NCBI RefSeq assembly: GCF_900088825.1
Contig: NZ_LT592171.1
Span: 1,018,237 to 1,082,236, forward strand
Direction: 5' to 3'
Length of the DNA: 64,000 nucleotides
Source of the DNA: Thiomonas delicata
GTDB taxonomy: Bacteria; Pseudomonadota; Gammaproteobacteria; Burkholderiales; Burkholderiaceae_C
Shown here piece by piece: positions 52,260 to 64,000 of the stretch (its first letter is position 1; every line of letters starts with the position of its first letter). A program made the position numbers and the translations under genes. The notes beneath the pieces are model-generated. The model did no database searches and was not told where the DNA came from. It was given only the letters and a program-made list of their open reading frames with translations.

Positions 52260-52759
52260 GGCCGCGCACCCGTTTCGTTCTGCTCTTCGGTGTTGGCGAC
52301 CGTGCCGATCTGGGTCAAGGCATTGCGCAGGGTGTGCCAGGCCAGCATGGCGCATTTCACCCGCGCCGGGAACTGCCTGACGCCTTCGAGCACGTGCAGC
52401 TTGCCGAGTGCATCGGCAGGCACGGCGCGGCTCTCGACCAGGGCGCCGTGCATCTGTTCGAACAAGGCCAGTGCCTCGCGCACGCGCTTGCCCTTGACCG
52501 CTTCGGTCAGCAGCGAGGCCGACGCGGTGGAAATCGCGCAACCCTCGCCGGTGAAGGCCACGTCCTCGATGCAGCCGTCGTCGCCCACCTGCAATTCGAG
52601 TTCGAGGCGGTCGCCGCACAGCGGGTTGTGGCCCGCGGCGCTGCGGTTGGGATGCGGCAGATGGCCGAAGTGGCGCGGTCTGCGGTAATGGTCGAAGATC
52701 ACGTCCTGATACAGATCGCGCAAGTCAGGCGTGGCGTCGCTGGATGGAGTTTCGGACAT
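52256..52759 (-). CDS. sufU: SUF-type sulfur transfer/scaffold protein SufU
   Basis: 167 residues. Three conserved Cys and one Asp are present: C48 and D50 in NPLCGD, C74 in GEGCAIS and C136 in RVKCAMLAWHT. An insert of about 20 residues before the last Cys marks SufU rather than IscU. In Gram-positives SufU takes persulfide from SufS through a zinc site; its presence in a proteobacterial suf operon in place of SufE implies the same relay. It lies 19 bases after sufS. Confidence 0.95.
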   Translation of the reverse strand: MSETPSSDATPDLRDLYQDVIFDHYRRPRHFGHLPHPNRSAAGHNPLCGDRLELELQVGDDGCIEDVAFTGEGCAISTASASLLTEAVKGKRVREALALFEQMHGALVESRAVPADALGKLHVLEGVRQFPARVKCAMLAWHTLRNALTQIGTVANTEEQNETGARP

Positions 52760-52778
52760 GGCTCGATCGCTTTCGTGT

Positions 52779-54025
<1,247 letters not shown>

Positions 54026-54029
<4 letters not shown>

Positions 54030-55345
54030 GCCGGATTCTCCGAGGTTTCGATCGCCAGGTCTTGCCGCGCCGCAAGCCGGGCGCGGACATGCGCGCGCAA
54101 GGGCTCCCAGCCGATGTCGGGCAGCGCCGCGGCAATGAAGGCCTGCACCAGCATGGCGCGCGCGTCTTGCGCAGCGATGCCGCGCGAGAGCAGATAAAAA
54201 AGCGCGTCGGCGTCGAGTTGGCCGACCGTGGCGCCGTGGCTGCAAAGCACCTCGTCGGCATCGATCTGCAGTTGCGGGCGGGTGTCGGCCTCGGCGCGCG
54301 GCGACAGCAGCAGATTGCGGTTGATCATGCCCGCGTCGGTTTTCTGCGCCTGCGGGTGCACGTTCACGCGGCCGGTGAAAACGCCGCGCGCGGCGTCGTC
54401 GAACACGCCGCGCACATGGGTGCGGCTGGTGCCGCGCGGGTGGCGGTGCTCGACCCGCAGGTGCACGTCTGCATGTTGCTCGGCACGGAGCACGCTGGCG
54501 CCGCGCAGTTCGGTGCGGCAACCCGGCGCCTCGTGCTCGACGTGAAATTCCTGGCGCGACAGTCTGGCCCCCAGGACCAGCGCCTGCGCGTCGAGGACGC
54601 TGTCCTCGCCCTGGGCCACATGCAGTTGCGAAACGTGCGCCGCCGCGTCGGCCTCGTCCTGCACGCGCACGTGCTGCAGATTCGCCCCGCGCGCCAGTTC
54701 CGCGCGGGTCACGCTGCTCGCCAGATAAGGATCCGCCTGCGCGACGCCGATGTGCTGCTCGATCACGCGCGCCGAAGCCCCAAGTCCCAGGCGCAGGACA
54801 TGGCGCACATGGCTGGCGCCACCGCGTGTTTGCATCGCGATGACCACGACGGGCACGGAAAGGCGCACGCCGTTGGCCAGCTCGAGCAGCATGCCGTCGC
54901 AGGCGAACATGCGGTTGACCGCGTCGAACGCGCCGCCTTGCGCGACGGGGCAGAGCTCTTCGCCGGCACGCTCCCGCGCTTGCGCTTCGGTCGCGCCCCA
55001 CGACGCGAGTTTCACTCCCGGGGGCAAGCCGTCCAGGCGCGAAAGCCCGGCGTCGAAGCGGCCATCGACGAAGACCAGACGCAGAGCGTCTTCGGCAAGC
55101 AGGGCGCCGGCCTGCCGCAAGCCATCGATGGCCAGCGGCGCGGAGGGCGCCGCGGTGGAGAAACCGAAGGTATCGAGCAGGCGCAGGCTGGTGTATTTCC
55201 AGTCCTCGCTGTGACGTGTCGGCAGGCCGCTGCGCAGCAATGTTTCGAGGGCGTCGCGCCGCGCGCGCGCAGCGTCGGCGGGCTCGGCCGCAGCGCGGGA
55301 GTCGACCGTGCCGAACGCCTGGACGAATGCTTCGAGCGCTCCCAT
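54026..55345 (-). CDS. sufD: Fe-S cluster assembly protein SufD
   Basis: 439 residues. The N-terminal region has PTRHSEDWKYTSL, followed by a right-handed beta-helix with LDAQALVLGARLSRQ and the C-terminal SufB/D core, in which GVFTGRVNVHPQAQKTDAGMINRNLLLSPRAEADTRPQLQIDADEVLCSHGATVGQLD holds the conserved catalytic His. It partners SufB and SufC in the cluster scaffold. It starts 2 bases before the sufC stop region and overlaps sufS. The ATG at 55345 gives a normal length. Confidence 0.93.
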
Positions 55346-55347
55346 GC

Positions 55348-56160
<813 letters not shown>

Positions 56161-56182
56161 CTTTGGTTTCCCCGGCTGTGTT

Positions 56183-57628
<1,446 letters not shown>

Positions 57629-57995
57629 CGAAACGGCTCCTTGGGTAGGGGGCGACCGGACCGGTTCGCGCCAGGCCGCGGCGCCGTCGCGATGCGTGAC
57701 GAACCGGGTCGCGCCGATCCATTAGTGGTAACAAATTTACCACTTAAAGTCCGTTTCGACCACGCGCGCGCAGTACCCATCCCGCAAGTAGTGAAAACGC
57801 CGGGTCTTCGTGTCGAGCTCCGGCCGCTGTCGGGCCATGCCGCCGGCCGGGCGGTGATGTTGCCGCGCCAAGGTGATACAGGACGAACAAATAGGTTGAA
57901 GGGCTGGCGCAGAATTCCGGTGTCGCTTGCGTCAATTCGCCGGCAGTTCGCTGCTGCCATTGTCAAAAATCCGTCTGTTTCTGAGGTGCTCGGCC
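57629..57995. other. sufB/fliO divergent intergenic region
   Basis: 367 bases. It contains the dyad at 57724-57744 in an AT-rich island. The fliO side shows a GAGG ribosome site but I find neither a sigma-54 (GG-N10-GC) nor a flagellar sigma-28 site, so the fliO promoter is unassigned. Confidence 0.5.
57724..57744. promoter_or_regulatory. 21-base dyad upstream of sufB, candidate operator
   Basis: AGTGGTAA, CAAAT, TTACCACT: a perfect 8-base inverted repeat with a 5-base spacer, 96 bases before the sufB ATG in a GC-rich setting. It does not match SufR (CAAC-N6-GTTG). It shares the AGTGG half-site with the dyad over the ric promoter, but with wider spacing, so a related Rrf2-type regulator is plausible. 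Confidence 0.6.
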
Positions 57996-58349
57996 ATGTC
58001 CGATCCGATGTCCTGGTCTGCGTTGTTGCGTGTTGTCGGTGGGCTGGCGCTGGTGCTGGTCGTTTTTTTCCTTGTATTGCGGGGACTTAGGCGTATGCAG
58101 CCGGGTTTGTCCGGGGCCGGCGCGCCGTTTGCGGTGGTGGCGACGCTGGCGCTTTCGCCGCGGGAACGGCTTTTGCTGATCCAGGTGGGCGAACAGCAAT
58201 TGCTGCTGGGCTCAAGCCCCCAAGGCCTGCGCTGTTTGCACGTGCTGCCGCAGGCGCTCGATGTGCGAAGGACCGACTCAGGTGCGGTCTTTTCGGACTG
58301 GTTGCGTCGAGCCACGGCGCGAGGTGAGGCCCAAGACCGAAGTCCATGA
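57996..58349 (+). CDS. fliO: flagellar biosynthesis protein FliO
   Basis: 117 residues. One membrane helix (about residues 12-32, VGGLALVLVVFFLVLRGL) is followed by a cytoplasmic domain with LALSPRERLLLIQVGEQQLLLGSSPQGL, the FliO signature. FliO assists assembly of the FliP-FliQ-FliR export gate. GAGG precedes the ATG, and the stop overlaps fliP as ATGA. It is the first gene of the operon in this window. Confidence 0.9.
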   Translation: MSDPMSWSALLRVVGGLALVLVVFFLVLRGLRRMQPGLSGAGAPFAVVATLALSPRERLLLIQVGEQQLLLGSSPQGLRCLHVLPQALDVRRTDSGAVFSDWLRRATARGEAQDRSP

Positions 58350-59098
58350 AACCGTCCATCCGCAAGCTCCGCAATGTTTTCGTTTTGCTCACGCTGGTTC
58401 TCCCGACGTGGGTCCAGGCGCAGGGTTTGCCCGCCTTCACGAGCACGCCCGCGCCTGGAGGCGCAACCGAATATTCGCTGAGCCTGCAGACGCTGCTGTT
58501 CATGACGGTGCTGGTGTTTCTGCCGGCGATGTTGCTGATGATGACGGCCTTCACGCGCATCGTCATCGTGTTGTCCCTGCTCAAGCAGGCGCTCGGAACC
58601 ACCACGGTTCCGCCGAGCCAGGTGATCATCGGCCTGTCGCTGTTCCTCACGTTTTTCGTGATGAGCCCGGTGCTGGGCAAGGTCAATGACGTGGCGCTCA
58701 AGCCGCTGATGGACAACAAGATCTCCATGGCGCAGGCGCTCGACGCCGGCGCCGCGCCGATGAAGACCTTCATGCTGGCGCAGACGCGGAGCGACGACCT
58801 GGCGCTGTTCGTCAAGCTTTCGGGCCACAAGCCGCTGGCCACGCCCGCGGACACGCCGATGACGCTGCTGATCCCGGCCTTCGTCACTTCGGAGTTGAAG
58901 ACGGCGTTCCAGATCGGGTTCATGGTCTTCATTCCATTTCTCATCATCGACATGGTGGTGGCGGCCGTGCTGATGTCGATGGGCATGATGATGCTGTCGC
59001 CGGTGACGGTGTCGTTTCCGCTCAAGCTGATGCTGTTCGTGCTGGTCAATGGCTGGGAACTGGTGATCGGTTCCCTCGTGCAGAGCTTCGTGCATTGA
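58346..59098 (+). CDS. fliP: flagellar export gate protein FliP
   Basis: 250 residues with a cleavable signal (cut after VQA), then four membrane helices. FliP markers are LLMMTAFTRIVIVLSLLKQALGT, the P-P-S-Q-V-I-I-G-L-S-L-F-L-T-F-F-V-M segment, LLIPAFVTSELKTAFQIGFMVFIPFLIIDMVVA and SMGMMMLSP. Five FliP with FliQ and FliR build the export gate core. It is coupled to fliO and lies 12 bases before fliQ. Confidence 0.97.
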   Translation: MKPSIRKLRNVFVLLTLVLPTWVQAQGLPAFTSTPAPGGATEYSLSLQTLLFMTVLVFLPAMLLMMTAFTRIVIVLSLLKQALGTTTVPPSQVIIGLSLFLTFFVMSPVLGKVNDVALKPLMDNKISMAQALDAGAAPMKTFMLAQTRSDDLALFVKLSGHKPLATPADTPMTLLIPAFVTSELKTAFQIGFMVFIPFLIIDMVVAAVLMSMGMMMLSPVTVSFPLKLMLFVLVNGWELVIGSLVQSFVH

Positions 59099-59110
59099 AA
59101 GGGGAATGGC

Positions 59111-59386
59111 ATGACACCCGAAACCGTGACGACCCTCGGGCAGCAGGCGCTCTGGGTCATGTTTCTCGTCTCGCTGCCGCTGCTGGGCACGGCGCTTGTG
59201 GTCGGCCTGCTGGTGAGCTTGCTGCAGGCGGCCACGCAGCTCAATGAGATGACCCTGAGCTTCGTGCCCAAGATTCTGGCGATCGGCCTGGCCGCGGTGT
59301 TCGCCGGGCCCTGGATGCTGCACATCCTGATGGATTTCACCATCCGGCTGTTCCAGAGCATTCCCTCGATGCTGACGGGCCCATGA
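59111..59386 (+). CDS. fliQ: flagellar export gate protein FliQ
   Basis: 91 residues in two membrane helices (about 14-40 and 52-76). It has the FliQ consensus G-L-L-V-S-L-L-Q-A-A-T-Q-L-N-E-M-T-L-S-F-V-P-K. It packs around FliP/FliR in the gate. AAAGGGGAA precedes the ATG. The stop overlaps fliR as ATGA. Confidence 0.96.
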   Translation: MTPETVTTLGQQALWVMFLVSLPLLGTALVVGLLVSLLQAATQLNEMTLSFVPKILAIGLAAVFAGPWMLHILMDFTIRLFQSIPSMLTGP

Positions 59387-60174
59387 TCGATTTCACCTCC
59401 ACGCAGATCGAGACCTGGATCGGCGCCTTCTTCTGGCCCTTCCTGCGCGTGCTGGCGATGCTGGCCGCCGCGCCGGTGTTCGGCGCCACGCAGATGCCCA
59501 TCCAGTTGCGCGTGGGGCTGGCCGTGCTCGTCGCCGTGGCGCTCGCCCCGGCCTTGCCGACCATGCCGCCGGTGCAGCTGGGCAGCAGCCTGGGCTGGAC
59601 GCTGGTGGTGCAGCAGCTGCTGGTGGGCGGGGTGATCGGCATGGCCATGACCATCGTGCTCAGTACCGTGCAACTGGCCGGCAGCGTCATCGGTTTGCAG
59701 ATGGGGCTGGGGTTTTCGACGTTGTTCGACCCGGTGCAGGGGGTCCAGGTCACCAGCCTGGCGAGCTTCCTCAATCTGCTCGCCCTGTTGCTGTTCGTTT
59801 CGCTCAACGGCCATTTGCTCCTGCTGGCGGTGCTGGCGCGCAGCTTCACGCTGATCCCGGTCGGCCCGGCGCTCGGCCTGGGTCCGTCGACCTGGCACAC
59901 GCTGGCGCTGGAGGGCTCGGCCTTGTTCAGCCTGGGCTTGGCGCTGGCGGCGCCTGTGCTGGGGGTGCTGATCATCGCCAACCTCGGGTTGGCGGTGCTG
60001 AGCAAGCTGGCCCCCCAGCTCAATCTGTTCGCGATTGGTTTTCCGCTGTTTTTCGCGCTGGGTTTCCTGGCTTTGTACCTGCTCATGCCGGTGATGCAGA
60101 CGGTGGTGCGGCATCTGGTCGAGGTGGGCCTGGATCTGTCCACCCGTCTGCTGCTGCAGGGCGGGGCTCGCTGA
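59383..60174 (+). CDS. fliR: flagellar export gate protein FliR
   Basis: 263 residues with about six hydrophobic segments. FliR markers are FLRVLAMLAAAPVFGATQMPIQLRVGLAVLVAVAL, E/Q-Q-L-L-V-G-G-V-I-G-M-A, LQMGLGFSTLFDP and LGVLIIANLGLAVLSKLAPQLNLFAIGFPL. It completes the FliPQR gate. It is coupled to fliQ, with 12 bases to flhB. Confidence 0.96.
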   Translation: MIDFTSTQIETWIGAFFWPFLRVLAMLAAAPVFGATQMPIQLRVGLAVLVAVALAPALPTMPPVQLGSSLGWTLVVQQLLVGGVIGMAMTIVLSTVQLAGSVIGLQMGLGFSTLFDPVQGVQVTSLASFLNLLALLLFVSLNGHLLLLAVLARSFTLIPVGPALGLGPSTWHTLALEGSALFSLGLALAAPVLGVLIIANLGLAVLSKLAPQLNLFAIGFPLFFALGFLALYLLMPVMQTVVRHLVEVGLDLSTRLLLQGGAR

Positions 60175-60186
60175 TGCGCACGCGCC

Positions 60187-61329
60187 ATGGCTGACGACAG
60201 CGCCCAGGACAAGGAATTACCCGCCTCGCTCAAGCGCAAGCAGCAGGCGCGCGAGAAGGGGCAGGTGCCGCGTTCGCGCGACCTCACCTCCAGCCTGCTG
60301 CTGGCGGGCGTGGCGGTGGCGGTGTTCTACGGCGGAAGCTGGGTCTATACGCAAAGCAGAACCATGTTGCAGACCGGCCTCACCATTCCGGCGCCGGCCG
60401 CGCACGATGCCACGCAGATGCTCGCCTTCGCCGGCCATGTCGTGTTGCTCGGACTGATGGTGTTGTTGCCGTTTTTGCTGCTGAATTTCTTGTCCAGCGC
60501 GGCCGGCGGCCTGGCGCTGGGGGGCTGGGTGTTCAGCGGCCAGGCCCTTGCGCCCGATTTTTCACGCCTGGATCCGGTGGCCGGGGTGCAGCGCATGTTC
60601 TCCATCACGGGCTTGGGCGAACTGGGCAAGGCGGTGATCAAGGCCCTGGTCATTGGCGGGCTGGGGGTTCTGGTGTTATGGACGCAGCGCGGACCCCTGC
60701 TGCAGTTGCTGCAGATCGAACCGGATCTGGTGCCCGCCCAGCTCGCCATGCTGTGCGCCCAGTCCTTCTTCTGGCTGGCCTTGGCGACCTTTCTCATCGC
60801 GGCACTCGACGTCCCCTGGCAGCTGTTCCAGATCAACAGCAAACTGAAGATGTCGCGCCAGGACATGCAGGACGAGATGCGCGAAAGCGAGGGCAACCCG
60901 CAGATCAAGCAGCGCATCCGCACGCTGCAGCGCGAGCGTGCCCGCAAGCGCATGATGGCCGCGGTGCCCAAGGCCGACGTGGTGGTCACCAACCCGACGC
61001 ACTACGCCGTTGCGCTGGGCTACAGTCAGGGGAAAAATCGAGCGCCGGTCGTGCTGGCGCTGGGGGCCGACCAGGTGGCGGCGCGCATCCGCGAACTGGC
61101 CAGGGAACACGGCGTGCCGGTGATCGAGGCGCCGCCCCTGGCGCGCGCCCTGTTTCGCTACGCCGAGCTGGAGCGGGAAATCCCGGTGGCGCTCTACAAC
61201 GCCGTGGCCTTGCTGCTGGCTTATGTGTACCAACTGCGCGCGCTGCCGCAGTCCGCCGAGTTGCCGCAGGATTGGGCGATTCCTCCTGAGCTCGACACTT
61301 CCGCCGACGCGGCCATGCCGCTGCACTGA
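60187..61329 (+). CDS. flhB: flagellar export switch protein FlhB
   Basis: 380 residues: four membrane helices in the first 210, then a cytoplasmic domain with the self-cleavage motif N269-P270-T271-H272 (VVVTNPTHYAVAL). FlhB cuts itself there to switch from hook to filament export. The N-terminal DSAQDKELPASLKRKQQAREKGQVPRSRDL is family-typical. It starts 12 bases after fliR and is followed by flhA 2 bases later. Confidence 0.97.
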   Translation: MADDSAQDKELPASLKRKQQAREKGQVPRSRDLTSSLLLAGVAVAVFYGGSWVYTQSRTMLQTGLTIPAPAAHDATQMLAFAGHVVLLGLMVLLPFLLLNFLSSAAGGLALGGWVFSGQALAPDFSRLDPVAGVQRMFSITGLGELGKAVIKALVIGGLGVLVLWTQRGPLLQLLQIEPDLVPAQLAMLCAQSFFWLALATFLIAALDVPWQLFQINSKLKMSRQDMQDEMRESEGNPQIKQRIRTLQRERARKRMMAAVPKADVVVTNPTHYAVALGYSQGKNRAPVVLALGADQVAARIRELAREHGVPVIEAPPLARALFRYAELEREIPVALYNAVALLLAYVYQLRALPQSAELPQDWAIPPELDTSADAAMPLH

Positions 61330-61331
61330 CC

Positions 61332-63431
61332 ATGGCCAGCAACCCTCCATCTTCCATGACCGTCCGATCGGCGTTTGGCGTCCTGCGCCGCGCCGACTGG
61401 CGCGTGCTGGCGGCTCCGCTGCTGGTGATGATGATCCTGATGATGCTGGTGGTGCCGCTGCCCACCTTCGTCCTCGACGTCCTGTTCACCTTCAACATCG
61501 CGCTGTCGCTGGTCATCCTGCTCGTCACCCTGTATCTGACGCGGCCGCTGGACTTCGCCGCCTTTCCCACCGCCATCCTGCTCACCACCTTGCTGCGGCT
61601 GTCGCTGAACGTGGCCGCGGCGCGGGTCATTCTTCTCAACGGGCAGAACGGCACGGGCGCGGCGGGGCAGGTGATCGAATCGTTCGGCGCCTTCGTCGTC
61701 GGCGGCAACTACGCGGTGGGTATCATCATCTTCGCCATCCTGGTGGTGATCAACTTCGTCGTGATCACCAAGGGCGCGGGGCGCATCGCCGAGGTCAGCG
61801 CGCGCTTTACCCTGGACGCGATGCCGGGCAAGCAGATGGCCATCGACGCCGACCTCAACGCCGGACTGATCGATCAGGAGGAGGCGCGCAGGCGGCGCGC
61901 CGACATCGCGCAGGAGGCCGACTTCTTCGGCGCGATGGACGGCGCGAGCAAATTCGTGCGCGGCGACGCCGTGGCCGCCATCCTCATCCTGTTCATCGAC
62001 CTGATCGGCGGCCTGGTCATCGGCGTGTTCATGCACGGCCTGAACCTGACCCAGGCGGCGCAGAACTACACCCTGCTGTCCATCGGCGACGCGCTCGTGG
62101 CGCAGATTCCGTCGCTGGTCATCTCCATCGCCGCGGGCATCGTCATCAGCAATGTGTCGACCGGCCAGGACGTGGGACGCCAGCTCATCGCCCAGCTGTT
62201 CAGCCACAAGCACGTGCTGGGCATCGCCGCCGGCATCCTCGGCTTCATCGGCCTGGTGCCGGGCATGCCGCACCTGTCCTTCCTGGGCGCAGCGGCCGTG
62301 CTGGGCGGCATCCTGTGGCTGCGCGAGAAGCGGCTGCGCGAGACCACGGCGGAGGCCGCCGCGGCCGTGCCTCCACCAGCGCCGGCCGAGCCGGAGGAGG
62401 TCAGCTGGGAGCAGATCGAGCCGGTGGACACGCTGGCGCTGGACGTGGGCTACCGGCTCATCGCCCTGGTCGACCGGCTTCAGGGCGGCGAGTTGCTCGG
62501 GCGCATCCGCGGAGTGCGCAAGAAGTTCGCCCAGGAACTGGGTTTCCTGGTGTCGGCGGTGCATATCCGCGACAACCTGGAGTTGCGTCCCGGCGGTTAT
62601 CGCATCGCGCTCAAGGGCGTGGACGTGGGAGCCGGCGAGGTGTTCCCCGACATGCTGATGGCGATCAATCCGGGGCAGGTCCTGGGCACGCTCGCGGGCC
62701 AGCCGACGACCGACCCGGCCTTCGGCCTGCCTGCGGTGTGGATTGCCACCAGCCAGCGCGACCAGGCCCAGGCGCTGGGCTATACCGTGGTCGACCCCAG
62801 CACGGTGATCGCCACCCATCTGCACCACCTGCTGCAGAGCCATGCCGCCGAACTGCTCGGGCGCGAGGAGGTCGAAGGTCTGCTGGCGCACCTGTCCACC
62901 CGTTCGCCCAAGCTGGTGGAAGACCTGGTGCCCAAGCAGATCTCGGCCGATCGCCTGCGCAAGGTGCTGCAAAACCTGCTGGCCGAAGGCGTGCCCATTC
63001 GAGACATGCGCACCATCGCCGAGGTTCTGGCGGAAAATGCGGGTCAGATTCAGGATGCGGACGAACTCACGGCGCGTGTGCGCCAGGCCCTCGGCCCCTT
63101 CATCGTGCAAACGCTCACGGCTTCGGGCAAGGAGCTGTCCGCCGCGGTGCTCGATGGACAGCTCGAGCAGATCCTGCTCTCCAGCCTGCGCGCCGACCCG
63201 GCGCAGGCCGCCATCGAGCCCGGCCTGGCGCAGCGCCTGATGGAGCGGGCGCGCGACCTGATGCAGCGCATGGAGGCGCAGGGCGCCAGCCCCGTGCTGC
63301 TGACGGTGGCGCCGCTGCGCCAGTTCCTCGCCCGCCTGCTGGCGCGCACCGCGCCGCGCCTGCGCGTGCTGTCGTACGCCGAAGTGCCCGACCAGAAGCA
63401 GGTCAAGATCATCTCCACCCTCGGAGCCTAA
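61332..63431 (+). CDS. flhA: flagellar export protein FlhA
   Basis: 699 residues, full length. Eight membrane helices lie in the first 340, with the conserved loop VVITKGAGRIAEVSARFTLDAMPGKQMAIDADLNAGLID (FHIPEP family), then a linker and the cytoplasmic domain (DTLALDVGYRLI onward) that binds substrates and chaperones. It forms a nonameric ring in the export apparatus. Its last 177 bases reappear, inverted, at the right end of the window. Confidence 0.97.
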   Translation: MASNPPSSMTVRSAFGVLRRADWRVLAAPLLVMMILMMLVVPLPTFVLDVLFTFNIALSLVILLVTLYLTRPLDFAAFPTAILLTTLLRLSLNVAAARVILLNGQNGTGAAGQVIESFGAFVVGGNYAVGIIIFAILVVINFVVITKGAGRIAEVSARFTLDAMPGKQMAIDADLNAGLIDQEEARRRRADIAQEADFFGAMDGASKFVRGDAVAAILILFIDLIGGLVIGVFMHGLNLTQAAQNYTLLSIGDALVAQIPSLVISIAAGIVISNVSTGQDVGRQLIAQLFSHKHVLGIAAGILGFIGLVPGMPHLSFLGAAAVLGGILWLREKRLRETTAEAAAAVPPPAPAEPEEVSWEQIEPVDTLALDVGYRLIALVDRLQGGELLGRIRGVRKKFAQELGFLVSAVHIRDNLELRPGGYRIALKGVDVGAGEVFPDMLMAINPGQVLGTLAGQPTTDPAFGLPAVWIATSQRDQAQALGYTVVDPSTVIATHLHHLLQSHAAELLGREEVEGLLAHLSTRSPKLVEDLVPKQISADRLRKVLQNLLAEGVPIRDMRTIAEVLAENAGQIQDADELTARVRQALGPFIVQTLTASGKELSAAVLDGQLEQILLSSLRADPAQAAIEPGLAQRLMERARDLMQRMEAQGASPVLLTVAPLRQFLARLLARTAPRLRVLSYAEVPDQKQVKIISTLGA

Positions 63432-63537
63432 GCCGTGAAAATCAAGCGCTACACCGGAACCAGCACGCGCGAGGTGCTCGCACGCATCCGCAACGATCTC
63501 GGCCCGGACGCTGTGATCCTGTCCAACCGGGAGATCG
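63255..63537 (+). repeat. left arm of the terminal inverted repeat (flhA 3' end and flhF 5' end)
   Basis: These 283 bases are exactly the reverse complement of 63718-64000, with no mismatch seen on reading through. The arm covers the last 59 codons of flhA and the first 34 of flhF. The repeat reaches the last base of the window, so its true length is unknown. Confidence 0.95.
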
Positions 63538-63717
63538 TCGGCGGCGTGGAACTCATGGCCGCGGTGGATTTCGACGCCAGCCATCTGCAGGCCGAGCCGG
63601 CCGCGGAGGAACCGGCCCTGGCCTCGCAGAGGCCGGCTGCCGCCGCCCCGCGCCAGGCAGCGCCCGCCCCATCGAGGGCGCAGCCGGCACCACAGCCCGT
63701 GCGCACCCCGCCGCCCG
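63435..63717 (+). pseudogene. flhF: flhF 5' part, broken by the inverted repeat
   Basis: GTG start 3 bases after flhA. About 94 codons of a normal FlhF N-terminus are present: MKIKRYTGTSTREVLARIRN, DAVILSNREIVGGVELMAAVDFD, and the start of the Ala/Pro-rich linker. At 63718 the sequence turns into the inverted copy, so the frame reads unrelated residues and stops at 63806. The SRP-like GTPase NG domain is missing. FlhF would normally set flagellar position and number. Whether the gene is really broken depends on whether the junction is genuine. Confidence 0.8.
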
Positions 63718-64000
63718 CGATCTCCCGGTTGGACAGGATCACAGCGTCCGGGCCGAGATCGTTGCGGATGCGTGCGAGCACCTCGCGCGTGCTGGTTCCG
63801 GTGTAGCGCTTGATTTTCACGGCTTAGGCTCCGAGGGTGGAGATGATCTTGACCTGCTTCTGGTCGGGCACTTCGGCGTACGACAGCACGCGCAGGCGCG
63901 GCGCGGTGCGCGCCAGCAGGCGGGCGAGGAACTGGCGCAGCGGCGCCACCGTCAGCAGCACGGGGCTGGCGCCCTGCGCCTCCATGCGCTGCATCAGGTC
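63718..64000 (-). repeat. right arm of the terminal inverted repeat (second flhF start and flhA end)
   Basis: The exact inverted copy of 63255-63537. On the minus strand it encodes the end of FlhA (stop at 63824, open to the right edge), then a second GTG flhF start at 63820 that runs 34 codons before entering the spacer as nonsense. A 180-base unique spacer (63538-63717) separates the arms. Perfect identity up to the sequence end is what a fold-back read or contig join produces. Confidence 0.93.

Noticed and set aside
63449..63820. A second complete small flhF-like gene on the minus strand
   Set aside because: It is only the inverted copy of the flhF start running into the antisense of the spacer.

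Overview
The window is GC-rich (roughly two thirds G+C by eye), almost fully coding, Gram-negative chromosomal DNA. The gene order smc-zipA-ligA, the block lapA-lapB-rfaE1-rfaD / ihfB / rpsA / aroA-cmk / tyrA / hisC / pheA / serC / gyrA with divergent ompA-ubiG-gph, a flagellar fliOPQR-flhBA operon and a ubiquinone gene all point to a betaproteobacterium of the order Burkholderiales. The fused aroA-cmk gene and the sulfur/iron flavour fit Thiomonas or a close relative, but that genus assignment is inference.

Layout. 1-5904: a lipid/envelope block: an ACP-fatty acyl AMP ligase-PlsC protein cut by the left edge, a small unknown protein, two YbjQ-like genes with an unusual CxYH motif (the first is frameshifted) and a PspA/IM30 protein. 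5942-10203: FGGY sugar kinase with a coupled small ORF, HAD protein, two Hsp20 genes, a DUF2784 membrane protein, queF. 10357-18264: smc, zipA, ligA and a ROK kinase. 18284-33007 (minus strand): heptose synthesis (rfaD, rfaE1), LPS assembly control (lapB, lapA), ihfB, rpsA, then the aromatic amino acid set aroA-cmk, tyrA, hisC, pheA, with serC and gyrA. 33318-35494: ompA, ubiG, gph. 35506-40203 (minus): yccF, a WtpABC-type molybdate/tungstate importer, mog and darP, so oxyanion uptake sits beside molybdenum cofactor synthesis. 40306-47636: pmbA, an orphan TRAP receptor, folA-thyA, an alpha/beta hydrolase coupled to relA, and tRNA-Val(GAC).

47809-57628 is the most coherent functional island: two hemerythrin-like HHE proteins, an AlkA glycosylase, an NsrR-like Rrf2 regulator divergent from the di-iron repair protein Ric/YtfE, a DUF2249 protein, and then the whole sufBCDSUT Fe-S assembly operon. 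Dyads overlap the ric promoter and lie upstream of sufB. Together they look like a nitric oxide/oxidative damage repair and Fe-S rebuilding module. 57996-63717: flagellar export apparatus genes fliO, fliP, fliQ, fliR, flhB, flhA and the start of flhF.

The right end is abnormal: from 63718 to the last base the sequence is the exact reverse complement of 63255-63537, so flhF is broken after about 94 codons and the flhA 3' end is repeated in inverted orientation. This is either an assembly/read fold-back or a very recent inverted duplication. Genes are mostly packed in ATGA-overlapping operons. Apart from the terminal inversion I see no insertion sequences, phage genes or CRISPR arrays.
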